A DNA stretch of 64,000 nucleotides, taken from contig CM077115.1 in NCBI GenBank assembly GCA_039619475.1, positions 296,113,756 through 296,177,755 on the forward strand, given 5' to 3'. Made by a program: the position numbers and the translations under genes. This document shows, piece after piece, positions 12,217 through 24,130 of this stretch. Each line of letters opens with the position of its first letter. The stretch's first letter is position 1. This stretch comes from Icerya purchasi. Its lineage: Eukaryota > Arthropoda > Insecta > Hemiptera > Monophlebidae. The notes under the pieces are model-generated. The model had not been told where the DNA came from and ran no database searches. It worked only from the letters and a program-made list of their open reading frames with translations.

Positions 12217-15190
12217 GGCTCCTTATAAAATTGTTTTGTGGAATGGAAACGGACTACTATAACATCAACTTGAATTAGAACACTACTTAAATGTAAACAA
12301 CATCGATATAATACTTATCTTGGAAGCCCGGGTCATTGAGAAAAATTACATGAAAATATCAAATTATGCCGTTTATTGGACCATATATCCGGATAAAAAC
12401 GCTCATGCAGGAACAGCCATCATCATTAGAAAAAGCATTCCCTACTGGGTGGAAGAAAAATACGACAAAGACTACTTGCAGGCAACACGTGTCACAATAA
12501 AACTAAGAAATAATCCAATTACATTAGCAGCCGTTTGTTGTCCAGCAAAGCACAACATAGAACAGCAGGAATTTATAGATTTTATTAGAACAATGGGAAA
12601 TCAATTTATTATCGGAGGTGATTTCAACCCAAAATAAATTCTTACTGAGCCTCACGCTTGACTACACCTAGAGGACGAAGCTTAAAAACGGCTATCGACT
12701 CGGAAAAACGCAATGTAATATCTGGAGCCCAACCAACATACTGGCCCCAACAGACATGAATAAAGTACCTGATTTACTCGACTTTTTTATCACAAAAGGT
12801 ATCTCGAGTAATTACATGGCAGTTGAAAACGATCTATCATCTCTATCTTCGGACCATTCAATCGTCCTACTATCGATTAATGTATAAGTATGGTGGCCCA
12901 AGGAACATCAATTGGTATTATGTAATAAGTACACAAATTGGGATACATTCAGAAACCTGTTAGATGATTCTATAAATCTTTCAAGTTCACTAAAAACCAC
13001 AGAAAATATAGATGAAGCTGTTAACGTCTTCACAACCCAAATAGTAAATGCGGTTTATAAAAGTACACCGCTGATGAATTACACTTCTCCACAATCTTTG
13101 GTCTATCCTGATTCTGTGCGTAGACAAGTAGCAATTAAATGATAGCTGAGGAGACTTTGGATGCGAACAAGATGCCCAACTGATAAAGCAGCTGTAAGTA
13201 GAGAGATCAGAAATCTTAAGTCGCTACTAAAAAAATATAAAAACAATTCATTTAGAGAATGCATCATAAATCTGTCGCTAACGAAGGACAGTAATTATTC
13301 GTTACGGAAAGTAGTTAGGTACAGAAATCAATACGTAGAAATGAACCGATAAAAACAGTTAATGGAAGATGGATTGTAGATGATGCTGCTAAAGCAGATT
13401 TGTTCGCTATACACATATCAGGAATTTTTAAACCGCACAATACAAAATCGTCCGTCGAAAACGTTGTCCGTGATTATTTAAATCAAAGTTCGAATAATCC
13501 GCCAAATAAAATCAATTTAACTTCGCCAGGCGAAATTAATGGAATAATAAAGAAATTGAGTAACAAGAAGGCACCAAGGTACGATCTCATAATGGGAAGA
13601 CGCATTTTGAAAGAGTTGTCAAGGAAAGTGTTAGTAATGTTAACCTATATTTACAATGCGTTTTTACGGCTTCAATGTTCCTATATTGTGGAAATTCGCT
13701 AATGCTATGGTGATTTTAAAACCAGGTAAACCTCCTCAAAGTGCCTCTTCTTATCGGCCAATTTCACTCTTATTAATTCTGGCCAAAGTTTTTGAAAAAA
13801 TCTTAAAAAAGAGAATACAAAAGTTCGTAGTCGAGAAAGAAATAATACCAAATCATCAATTTGGCTTCCGAATTAGGCACTTAACAGTACAACAAATACA
13901 CCGGCTGGTTAACAACAAAATTGAAGAAATATTTGAAAAAAAAAAAAAAAAAGTTACTTCGGCCGTCTTCCTTGATGTTGAAGCGTTCTACCTTATTTGG
14001 CTTAGTATAGTATCAGGGATGCCACCGCGTACTTTATTCCCGCGGATTTAACGTCTTGCATTTTAGAATTATTTTTATTATTATTATTTATTTTTATTAT
14101 TACACACACACAAGAACGTTAATTATGGGTTACTTTTTTATTCTCAAACTCTTATATAAATTTTTCTATGACAGCCGACCGTATGAAATTTCGAATACTC
14201 TTACTTGAAAATATAATTAAAGTATCACAATTTACATAACGCAATTGCAACCGAGTGGCGGTTAAAATAAACTAATATAAGTGGTATACATATCTCGAAA
14301 CTCCGGGGGGTGTTCGATACCGATGATACGGCGATGGTAATTCGTTGTCCAACATATTGGTCCTGTTCGCCTGTCGCTCCGACGTGGTATTATGGATCCG
14401 CGAAATCTTTTCTTTTGTTGATCGTTTTTAATCCGATTATTTCAGTAATACTTTTTATTTTTACTACTGCGATATTGTACTGCTGAGAAACAGAAACAGA
14501 AGGAGTCTTTTTTTTTCTCTCACGAGTCACTCGTAGACTACAGAATGTAATGCATACATTACAATGTACAACATGCATTTGATAAAGTATGGCATCCGAG
14601 AATACTTTACAAATGCAAAAAAGTATATACTACCAATTCAATATTACAATATTTTGAAATCTTACTTACAAGTCACAGGTATTTCCGAGTTGTAGTAAAT
14701 GGAACAGAATCATCCATATATAAAATTGAGGCAGGGTACCTCAGAGAAGTGTACTTGATCCTCTCTTGTATTTATTGTTTACTTATGATATGCCAGAAAC
14801 AGATGACGCACTACTAGCAACATTCGCTAACGACATGGCAATCATGATAACGCACGAGAACATAGAAAAGTCCACAGAAAATTTACAAGATGTGCTAAAT
14901 AAAATCATTGATTGGCTAAATAAATGGAAAATAGTAATAAATGAAAATAAAAGTAACCACATTATTTTTACCAAAAAGAAAAATTGTACGTAACCAATAT
15001 CATATATCTGTAAATAACAAGCAAATACAAACATGTGCATCCGTAAAATATCTTGGAGTACACTTAGATGAAACACTTACATGACAAAAATAACGAAACT
15101 CAACCTAAAAACGAGACAACTTTATTGGTTGCTTGGACTGCGTTCCCAATTACATATTTCAAAAAAAAATATTGCTATACCACATGCTAT
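12217..15190 (+). pseudogene. Jockey-clade LINE ORF2: endonuclease and reverse transcriptase, broken
   Basis: The order is that of a Jockey-like ORF2. It starts with an endonuclease opening APYKIVLWNGNGL near 12217, continues with AGTAIIIRKSIPYW and CCPAKHN, and reaches the catalytic GGDFN box near 12620. After spacer sequence the RT appears with KKAPRYDLI, then VILKPGKPPQSASSYRPISLL and NHQFGFR (13680-13880), then FLDVE followed by AFDKVWHPRILYK. The palm motif reads FAND (14827), where FADD or YADD is expected, so a catalytic aspartate is lost. The end reads KYLGVHLDETLT near 15045. At least five frame breaks and several stops are present. A foreign segment of about 590 bp interrupts the RT between FLDVE and AFDKVW. 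No ORF1 was found upstream, so the copy is 5' truncated. It belongs to the same group as the element at 47909-51170. Confidence 0.85.
13985..14573. other. Insertion inside the Jockey RT gene
   Basis: The LINE reading frame stops making sense after FLDVE (ending about 13981) and resumes at AFDKVWHP from about 14574, two parts that are adjacent in all Jockey-type RTs. The intervening ~590 bp contains a TTA-rich tract, a short CA repeat and no recognised protein. No clear target duplication or terminal inverted repeat was seen, so its origin is unknown. Confidence 0.5.
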
Positions 15191-15199
15191 TACGCTGAC

Positions 15200-15885
15200 A
15201 AAAAATACCAACTGCTGCGAACTACTTTTTTAGCTCGCGAGAATTTTACATTGTTCGCTTATTTGAAATGAAAGCATATCAGTTTTTTCATAGAATAACA
15301 CAAGCAAACGTCGAAGTCAAATTTTAAAAGATCATTTTTTTTTTATTGTTATTTTATGAAGTTTCCTTTTTTTTTGTCAAAAATAAATCTCGTAATTTTG
15401 AAATTTAAAAAAATATACGACTAATTGAACCACTTAAAAAATGTTTTGGCAGCAACTTTTGACATAACTGTAAACAAAGCAAACAAAACGAATTTTATTT
15501 CCTATGAAATTGCCGCATTCCTAAACAGCTTGTAATAAGCTCTAGGGGCGGGGGAGGGAATTCCCCCCTGTCTAGTATACATTGTATCTTCACCCTCATA
15601 AACGCAAGCAGCCAGTGAAGGAGAATTAGGAGTTTGTTTTAGCCGCATGGGTATACATGTGGATATGTGGTCGGGGAAGGAGCAAATTGATTCAATAACA
15701 TCTGGAACACGTCGGTATGGAGTGGTTACCTGCTTTAAGGGAGTCAATTAGGATGAAATCGATGGAAATTGAGAAATACTCTTAGGGCGTTACATTGATC
15801 GAATTAATGTGATGGGTGCTCCAATTTATACATTTTAGAAAGAAAGGATATTGCCTTGACCAATGGGTCGCCTGGAAAGGATGGC
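15200..15885. other. No gene recognised
   Basis: AT-rich at first, then a G-rich patch near 15542-15570. Short ORFs on the minus strand here resemble nothing I recognise. Part of it may be further decayed LINE. Confidence 0.4.
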
Positions 15886-15889
15886 AATG

Positions 15890-16230
15890 GGATTTTAAAA
15901 TTATTAATAGAAGATTGGTGTGATATGAATCAAGAAAAGAAAATTTCAAAACTGTGAGATAATCTGGGATAAAACCGTCAAAGCACAAATATTCAACGAA
16001 GGTATTTGGTGCATTTCAAGTAAAACATGAAAAGAAGTATTATGAATTGGATCAAGGGATTTTAAAAGTGTTTTGTTAGCTGAAGAATACACCCGACAGC
16101 CCCATATGATAATTTACTTAGGATAAGAGTTTTGTATACTGTTATCAACAATTTCGAATCTATATTGTATTTGTAATTAGATAGATCTTTTAGGATAGAT
16201 AAGAATTTTATACTTATTTTTAAGGATGAG
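15890..16230 (-). pseudogene. LINE RT thumb-region fragment
   Basis: Minus-strand translation gives LLITVYKTLILSKLSYG. After a one-base frame change it continues as VYSSANKTLLKSLDPIHN and LLEMHQIPSLNI. This is the post-palm region of I- or Jockey-like RTs, where a YK-LI-SKL-YG box is followed by a DxIHN box. Both ends are truncated, and it sits immediately 3' of a different minus-strand LINE. Confidence 0.55.
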
Positions 16231-16408
16231 CACGTGAGGAGCCTACGAGATCTCTCATTATTATTATTTATTTGGTGAATAATAACATAAATAAATAGTA
16301 ATTGATACATAGCCATGAGTATCTCAGTTGAATGAACACCTCATGGATTGAAAACAATAAAAAGAAAATGAAAGAGACAAAAATAAACCTATAAAAATTA
16401 AAATAAAA

Positions 16409-18092
16409 TTATGCATTAAATGAAAAATCTTCAACATCAGAATATTTGGAAGCCATGATAAGATTCGCCGCGTGCAGGAATTTTGATAAATTATCGTTGT
16501 TTAATGGAAAACAATTTACGTCTTTAAACAAGAATTTCCATTTGGCGCACTCACTAACGATATGGGTGACAGTTTCAGGAGCATCTCCACAGGAACACAA
16601 ATCGGTGTCTGCTAGATGACAACGGTGCAGATAACTTTGGAATCTACAATGTCCAGTAAGAAATTGCGTCACATACATATTAATATTCTTCGATTTTGAT
16701 TGGATTGGTTTTAACTTCGGGGACGAAACTAAATGTTAATCTTCCAGTTGAGCTATTGTTCCAGCTATTTTGCATTTCAATAAATCTATTGTTTAGATCC
16801 AACTCCAAATTGAGATTATTTAATCCTTTGAAATACAAAATTTTATGCTGCAGTACGGAATACAGTGGCAATTGTTCTGCTATTGTTCGCAACGCATCAG
16901 CGGAAGTAGTTCTATGCGCACGGAGAATAAACAAAAGAAATTTCCTTTGGGATTTAACTAGTACTTCCAAGGGCGTCGCCAGCCAATTAGCCAGGGAGGG
17001 GCAAGATGGGTTGCCAGACGCCAGGGGGGGGGCAAGATGATAGAAGGAGGATATGAGTTATAGGAAAAATAAAATTTATAAGTTGTAAAGGCTTAATATT
17101 TTATTAAACAAGAATAAAATCTTAATTAAAACATAATTTTCGTGAGATTCTGGCAAATTGTTCATGATTACGCGCCTATGAATACTCATCAATGCAAGTT
17201 GATTAAAAAGTTTCAAGGCTCCAGGGGGGGGGGGCAGCTGCCCCTCCCTGCCCCCGCTGGCGACGCCCATGAGTACTTCCTGAATTCTTTTAAAGCCTCT
17301 TCGAACATTATAAATTATTAAACGGTGTTTAGTGTTCATCCCATACGCGCGTCCAGACATGGAATGCAATTTATTTAGAACCGTTGTAGCTTTACTGGAC
17401 AAATTTTTGAAATGTTGATTAAAACTGTAACGACAGTTTAATGTAATACCAAGATATTTCAGTGATTCGAAGATATTAATTTTAAAGTTCGGTATAGAGA
17501 GATGTAGCGAATTGTGGTAGTCCCTTTTACGTTTCCTGTGAATGATTAATGAATTAGTCTTGTTTTCGTCCAACTGTAGATGTTTTTCCATATTAGTTAA
17601 AATATTATTGATTGTAATCTTGAAGTATTTACAAATGGAGGGATGATGGTTAGAAGTGACTGCGAATGCTACATCATCTGCATAGAAATATCTGGTTACA
17701 GCCATAGGGAACTCCATCAACGATAAGTCTGAAATATACAAATTCCAAAATATCGGGCCCAAAATCGATCCTTGCGGGCATCCGAGAGTAACATTTCGAA
17801 AATATGTTTAATGTTCGTAAATAAATTTGATAGTTCTGGTATCCAAGTATTGTCTTAAGATTGAGATTATTCTATAATCGAGCCTGAGAGCTCTAATTTT
17901 GTGGAATAAGACTGGCCACGAACAGTTATCAAAGGCGCCTTTAATACCCAACATCAGCAGGCCGATCGCAGTATTTTTACCTAACGCATGCTCAATCTGC
18001 TTAATTCGCCAAAAAAAACAAAAAACGGTAGACCCAGGAATTTTATAGTGGGTACAAGTAGGATTGGTAAATGTTTTAGAAAGAGGGTGCAT
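16409..18092 (-). pseudogene. LINE reverse transcriptase, interrupted by a MITE
   Basis: On the minus strand the RT starts with IEHALGKNTAIGLLMLGIKG followed by AFDNCSW (18092-17808), passes a break, then gives MGPIFWNLYISDLSL and the catalytic YFYADDVAF at about 17680, and SLKYLGITLN further on. The C-terminus (16678-16409) has MYVTQFLTGHCRFQSYLHR and a CSCGDAPETVTHIV zinc-like Cys/His box, typical of R1- and I-group LINEs. The RT is split by the hAT MITE at 16968-17271. If that and one target copy are ignored, the frame reads through continuously. One further frameshift lies at about 16678 and another near 17770-17808. The endonuclease half is missing. Confidence 0.85.
16968..17271. mobile_element. 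hAT-type MITE, 304 bp, with 8-bp target duplication
   Basis: The ends are CAAGGGCGTCGCCAGC on the left and, read inward from the right, CATGGGCGTCGCCAGC: 16 bp with one mismatch. The flanks carry AGTACTTC at 16960-16967 and 17272-17279, a perfect 8-bp duplication. TIRs starting CA and an 8-bp duplication identify a hAT-derived element. It is non-coding, and it interrupts the LINE RT gene described above, so it is younger than that LINE. A second, truncated copy is at 42654-42890. Confidence 0.88.
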
Positions 18093-18202
18093 CTCGATTG
18101 GAGTTAAAAACTTACCATGGAATTTTACGAAATACCAATAGTTACTTATTTATTTTTAAAGACTGCGTAAAAAAACGCAGAACATTTAAATTTTGATAAT
18201 TA

Positions 18203-19486
18203 CGAGGGTTAATCAATAAGTACCCATGTTTGATAACAGATGACACTGTTGAGTGAAACTGACATTACCATTGTGTACTGTTATCTATTAAAAGATAACA
18301 TGCTGAATTTCAAATTAATTCACACGTTAGTTTTCTTGTGACAGTCAGTTTTATCGCGCGTGTTCTGTATTTCTCGATAAAATGGAAAAAGAGCAATATC
18401 GATCCGTAATTCGTTTTTTATTTTTGGATGGAAAAACGTGCGAAGAAGTAAAAGTGAAATTGGATTCTGTCTATGGAGACCCTTTAACATCTATGACAAT
18501 CGTGAGATGTTGGTTTAACGAGTTTAAGCGTGGTCGTACAACTGTTTTTGATGAAAAACAGCCAGAACGTCTGTCAGACGTGACTACCGAGGTAACAATT
18601 GAAAAGGTCCATGACATGATTCTCGGTGATCGCCGAACGAAAGTGCGCAAAGTAGCTGAGGCCGTAGGTGTCTTGTACGAAACGGCAATCAAGATTTTAA
18701 CTGATAAGATAGGCGTGAGAAAAGTGTCGGCCCGATGGGTGCCGCGATTGCTCACAGTGAACAACAAGCGGTTACGACTAACAATTTCGAAGCAGTGTTT
18801 GGACCGCTTTAAGCGAAATCCACAGGATTTTTTACGTCGAGTCATCACTGTTGATGAAACCTGGATACATTATTACACGCCAGAGACCAAAAGACAGTCA
18901 AAACAATGGATTTTTCCGGGTGAATCTGCTCCGAAGAAGGCAAAGACGGTTCTAACAGCCGGAAAGGTTATGGCCACGATTTTTTGGGATTCCAAAGGAA
19001 TAATCCTCATAGACTTTCTGCAGAAAGAAAAAACAATTACAGGACAGTACTACAGTGAGTTATTGGACAGATTTGATAAGAAATTGAAGGAAACACGGCC
19101 CCGTTTGGCGAAGAAAGAAGTGCTTTATCATCACGATAATGCACCAGCACATTCATCTTCAATTGTCGCGGCTAAATTGCACGAACTACACTACGAATTG
19201 CTTCCGCACCTGACCTGGCACCCTGCGACTTTTATCTGTTCCCTAACTTAAAAACATGGCTCCTCGGAGGAAAAAAATTCAGCTCAAATGAAGAGGTTAT
19301 CGCCGAGACTGAAGCGTATTTTGGTGAGTTTGAAGAATCGTATTTTTTGGAGGGGTTAAACAAATGGCCCCAACGTTGGGAAAAGTGTATAGACCTAAAA
19401 GGGGACTGAGTTGAAAAATAAAAATAAAAATTGTGAAAAAAATGACGTTTTTATGTCTAATACGGGTACTTATTGATCAACCCTCG
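18203..19486 (+). mobile_element. Complete mariner element, 1284 bp
   Basis: Terminal inverted repeats of about 23 bp with one mismatch bound the element. The left begins CGAGGGTTAATCAATAAGTA and the right, reversed, CGAGGGTTGATCAATAAGTA. TA dinucleotides flank it at 18201-18202 and 19487-19488, the standard Tc1/mariner target duplication. The length and single transposase gene match the ~1.3-kb mariner format. Complete ends and clean repeats show a fairly recent insertion, but the transposase is frameshifted. Confidence 0.95.
18382..19409 (+). pseudogene. Mariner transposase (D,D34D), frameshifted near its end
   Basis: The main frame (18382-19251) starts MEKEQYRSVIRFLFLDGKTC, an N-terminal helix-turn-helix region, and contains WVPRLLTV, the family hallmark before the catalytic domain. 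The first two catalytic aspartates are seen in VDETWIHYY and HHDNAPAHSS. A small deletion near 19210 removes the usual P-P-Y-S-P stretch and shifts frame. The third aspartate box, DLAPCDFYLFPNLK, and the C-terminus ending LKGD (stop at 19407-19409) lie in the +2 frame. The protein as written therefore lacks the third catalytic residue. Apart from this one lesion the gene is intact. Confidence 0.93.
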
Positions 19487-19488
19487 TA

Positions 19489-20487
19489 AATATCTACTTA
19501 TTGTTGAAAATAAAAGAATAAACATAAAATGTTCATCGGCAAATAGTATTTCAATAAAAGATACTATTTCTAATTTATTCCGGTACAGAAATACGATTTT
19601 ATCGTTCACGTCGTTTTAAATTTTTTTATGCAGATTCACGTTTGTTGTAAAGTGTTCAGAATGTCGTTAAATTATTTTGCAAAAGTTTTCAGTAGTTCAG
19701 GAAATAGGGGAAGTTTACACAAGTGTTGTATTTTCTCAAATTAAGCAAAAATATTTTTCACCTTAATTTCCGTTTAAATTCTGCATTTCTACACAAAATA
19801 ATTTGTACGAATAATTATATTTTTCGTGATAATCTTCGTTTTTAAGTTATCACCAATTATTATTTGTCGATCTCTGACGTGCATTCCTTGTTTTTCAAAT
19901 GATCATGTCGTAAAACTAAATAACAAATATTAATCGGCGGGATTAGGGTTAATTTTAATAAAATCATGACATCGTTTATTCACAAAAGTTTAGCGCTGTT
20001 TAACATTGTCTAAATGCTTTTATGCCAATTTTTACATTTATTTGTAATAAGTACTAACGTTTTATTCCCTTGTTCTTTTACCATATTTAATTTCTTAGAT
20101 CTTACAGCCAATATCTTAAAATTAAATAATAAAGCAGTAAACTAAATTAAACAAAAATAATAATAATAATCACTCAAAAGGTGAAAAATAATCTAATGGC
20201 AACGTCACGTTCGCACCTAAACACTTTCAACAACGATCGGTCTCACTTTAGAAGATTCTCCTGGCACCATCAAGGTACCAAATAAGATCTATTATGATTG
20301 TGCCTGAATGGAGATCATATTTTAATTACCGATTTAAGAAAAAATTGCTTTTTTTGTATGTTTACAATTCATGTTTTTAATAGTAATTTTTTCGTTGCCG
20401 TTGTTTTATATTATTTGCACCTTATAATTAAGTAAAATCAGTTATTATGTTCCAATCTATACTCTTTTACATCTGCTAACATTATTA
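19489..20487. other. Gene-free AT-rich spacer between two transposons
   Basis: No recognisable ORF or repeat end between the mariner and the piggyBac insertions. Confidence 0.6.
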
Positions 20488-20491
20488 TTAA

Positions 20492-23471
20492 CACTTTGCG
20501 GTCTGAGCCCGTCTGAGACACGGTTTTCGAAGTCAACTTGATGCGACGGCACATTCATAGTTTACCAAGTCGTTGCAGTCTAAGTCCGTGTCTCAGACGG
20601 TTTTTCAATTTACCCCTGGAGACGGCACCTTTTTTAGGAACTTTTACTTTCTTCTAAAATTACAAATTTACTTATTATAATTTATAAGTTATATTTAATG
20701 TAATATCATATCTTCACCTTCAATCTTAAAAAAGAACAAATTTTTTTTATTAATTACAGACTGAGTTATGAACATTCAAATATATTGCCAATTTTGAAAT
20801 ATAAGAAAAATTTTAACTGCTGTTTTATATTTATTTTTGAAATTTTAAGAAGAATGTAGTGTATCAAGTGACTAGTTTTTATTGTATTTAATGCATAAAT
20901 TCCTAATTACAATTTTTAATACCAAAAATAATTAGTGTTGAGGTTTAAAACAAATTTTAATAAAGTGTAATAAATTAATTTCTCTGAGATCCAACAAAAA
21001 TAAAAGAAATGTATTTTTAATACTACACATTGAGGAAATCAATGTATTTAAAATGAAAACAAAATGCAATAAGTATAAAATATAATAGAATTACATAAAA
21101 GAATCATTGTTTAAACCCAATAGTTAGATTGTGTATGAAATTTTGTAAAGCAGTCTGGTAAACATAAAGCGATTTTGCATTGCATACACTCAAAAACTGT
21201 TTCTTTTCGTTTTTCGGCCATCCCCCTTTTCCGTTTTTCAGTGCACACTTTACATAACCGAGCGATATTTTTTTTCTTTCCCGTTCCAATAATTTTTTGT
21301 GGAAAATGACGTCCGAGTAATCTACCTCCAGAATTTTTGAAGAGCCTCGGTTCTTCAAAACTCTCGCCAGCTTTCTGGTTTAACTGTACTGCTAAATTTC
21401 GAATAAATGCGTTTAGTTTAATTTTTTTATCAGTTACTTTTTTATATAAAATAAATGAATTACTGACATTGTTGTTAAGTGAAAAAATATTTTTTTCCAC
21501 CATTTCAGTTTTTCTTTTCAGTGGATAATAACTTTGTCGTTGATCAGCGTGATCAACATCCGTTTTATTTTTTTTTTGTAATTTATAATACATTCTGGTT
21601 TTAATTTTATTCCTTTTCTTGATTTATCATTATTTATCGGCTTCATTTGTATTCTATTATTTGTGGAGAGAATTAACACGTCTCTCTTCTTTCCATTTCG
21701 TAAATAATATCGGTCCGTTTCTTTTGCATATCATTTCTCCTTTTTTAATTCTTTCAGAAACTGCATCCTTGGGTAGAAATTTTCTATTACTCATTACTGT
21801 ACCTACTGCTGCAGTCTCACGGTTCCAAAGATATTGGAATAATAATGGGCTGGTGTAATATCTATCCATATATATAACATGATTTTTATTATAGTAATTT
21901 TCTAATAATCTGTCTATAACATTATTTACCTTATTTGTAACACGGGATTTTCCTGTGTAAATTTCTATATTTAAAATATAACCAGTTTCCACATCAGTTA
22001 ACATATAAAATTTAATGCCGTATTTGTGCGGTTTATTTTTCATATAAACACGAAAATGTATCCTTCCACGGAAAGCACATATTCCTTCATCAATACACAA
22101 ATTTTGATTGGGTAAATAAGATGATTTACTACATTTAATAAAATTGTCCAAAAGAGGACGTATTTTAAAAAGTGGGTCGTGCCCATCTTGTCCTTTTGGA
22201 ATATAATGTTCATTATCATTTAAATGTAGCATGAACAAAATTGTTTTAAAACGATCTCGGGACATTATATTTGAACAAAAGGGATTCACGTAAATGTCTT
22301 GAATGCTCCAATAATCGTTTACGTCAGGTTTATGGACCAAAGACATATGAAAAAAAAATAGCAAAAAATCCATATATTTCATGCAGATTAACGGATTTCC
22401 GACTATTAAATATAGAACCTTTCGTTAATGTGTTGTTCCGTTTTAATTTTTCTATAGTTAACCGTGCGTATTTATTTGTCTCGGTTTTAATTTTTTTAAT
22501 TATCTCTTTATTAAAATATATTTCAAAAAACTCAATTTCGCTCGAAATATCTGATAAGGGACACACTGGACCTGACAAATATTCAAAGACACGTAAGGGC
22601 GGTCTCTCTTCTTCAAGAGTACCCCATTCCCATCTGCATGTTTCACTTTGGTTTTTTTGTAGTTTACAGTTTAAACCATAAGCAGAATATTCCGGCAAAA
22701 GGTCATAGTCATTATCGTTTTCAATGTCGTTGCATTCCTAAGAAAGAGAAAAAAAAGCTATAGGTGAACTGTCAGAACTCAAAGGAAATAACATTCTAAT
22801 ATTAAAATTACTTGTCTAGATAAAATAAAAACATTTATTTTAAAGCAGTATACTTTTGATTCATAAAATACGAAAATGTTACTTAAATTAGAAAATATAC
22901 TTACTATAGTTCCTTCTGATGGGAATGAATCATACACATTTAATGGCTTTAATTCGGCAAAGACTGGTTCGTTCTCAATGAGGTCATTAAAATCATTTTC
23001 TTCAATTTCTGACTCAGAATCGTTACAAATGATTTCTAAAATACTTTTTTCGTCGAGAATTTTTGACATTTCAACCCTTCACACGAAAACAACGCGAACA
23101 AGAGAAATGAATTACAATATCCAAACATTGCGTAACTTTTACGATGAACGCAACATGTGTTACACTAGCCGTAATAGTCGCGTCATTTCCGTTATTTTTT
23201 CTCGTTAAAAAGAGGTACAGCGATAGGAATGTCTGTCACTTATAGAGTAAACATGGTTTTTTTTTTCTGTGCAAACGACACCCGTGTACGATACTTACTC
23301 ACTGAGATATCGCAGTTTCAAATTTCATATCCGTTTGTGACACGGATATAGACTGCAACGTCATTGACAATCAAAAATTCGCCGTCGCCAGAGAAAAATT
23401 TAAATTCCGTCTACTAGACGGGCACCGTCACCCAGGTCGGAAATGGTAACAAACTAGCCGACCGCAAAGTG
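20492..23471 (-). mobile_element. piggyBac-family element, 2980 bp
   Basis: The element is bounded by CACTTTGCGGTC at 20492 and its exact inverse GACCGCAAAGTG ending at 23471, and flanked on both sides by TTAA (20488-20491 and 23472-23475), the obligatory piggyBac target. Sub-terminal sequence at the left end contains an internal inverted pair, CCCGTCTGAGACACGG and CCGTGTCTCAGACGG, as is common in this superfamily. A single transposase gene lies inside on the minus strand. All expected parts are present. Confidence 0.95.
21111..23069 (-). pseudogene. piggyBac transposase with a spliceosomal intron, frameshifted
   Basis: Exon 1 runs 23069-22905 (55 codons, acidic, start MSKILDEKSIL). A 167-nt intron (22904-22738) has donor GTAAGTATA and acceptor TTTCTTAG, and splicing joins GTI to ECNDIEND in frame. 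Exon 2 continues with MPEYSAYGL-type sequence to 22330. The DDE domain follows with VNDYWS, LCIDEGICAFRGR (first catalytic Asp), VIYMDRYYTSPL (second) and DVDHADQ (third). The C-terminus has Cys pairs, CKVC and CMQC, then CLPDC and a nearby His, the usual C-terminal zinc-binding domain. Two one-base frameshifts occur, at a run of nine T in the coding strand near 22340 and at an A-run near 21600-21610. Both are homopolymers, so they may be sequencing errors rather than true mutations. Confidence 0.92.
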
Positions 23472-23475
23472 TTAA

Positions 23476-24025
23476 ACATCAAATAATCTTTTCGACTCGA
23501 TATCAAATTCGGAGTACATGACAATAACACACAAAATCTTAAAGTACTGGTTACAATTTAACTGCATTGAAAATTCTGAATAGTTATTTTAACGCAAAAC
23601 AGTATTGAAAGTTTTAAATAGAATTTTTATTTCGACTATTGGGTTTCTTTTTTCTTCTTCTAACAGTTGATAGCTACTATATGAAAACAGAACAATATCT
23701 CGAGAAAAGCCGTGAAGATTATCTCATTGTAACAAAGGAATTTATTCAGCTAAAAGTGTTTTAAATTAATGGCATTGCGGATGGCTACAAAAGGGAAAAT
23801 ATTATCGGCATAAAAATTCTAGTTTTTATTAATTTATATATAATCCGACGAAATTTAATAATACAGAGCTAATACGAGGCATAATATCGCATCATTTTTC
23901 ATCGTACTTTCAGCACACATTTTGATGAATCGCAGTTAGTGAGCTCTTTAAGGAAATTTGGTGATAAGTTGATAACCGTAATTTTGTCTGTTTAAACACA
24001 GAGACTCGTCGTTTTACATTTTTCA
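23476..24025. other. Spacer between piggyBac and the 3' end of RpLP2
   Basis: AT-rich, no gene recognised. Confidence 0.55.
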
Positions 24026-24031
24026 TTTATT
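24026..24031 (-). terminator. Poly(A) signal AATAAA of RpLP2
   Basis: AATAAA is read on the minus strand about 100 nt past the RpLP2 stop codon, in an AT-rich 3' UTR. It is the first canonical hexamer after the stop. Confidence 0.55.
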
Positions 24032-24130
24032 ATTATTTTTAATGTGTACTGTTTTACATTAATTATTAAAAATAAAACAACGTGTAATTAAAAATAATAA
24101 TGTATTCTTTAATTTTACAGTTAAAAATTA

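Noticed and set aside
18471..18848. Minus-strand 125-residue ORF
   Set aside because: Shadow of the mariner transposase, which is clearly coded on the plus strand.
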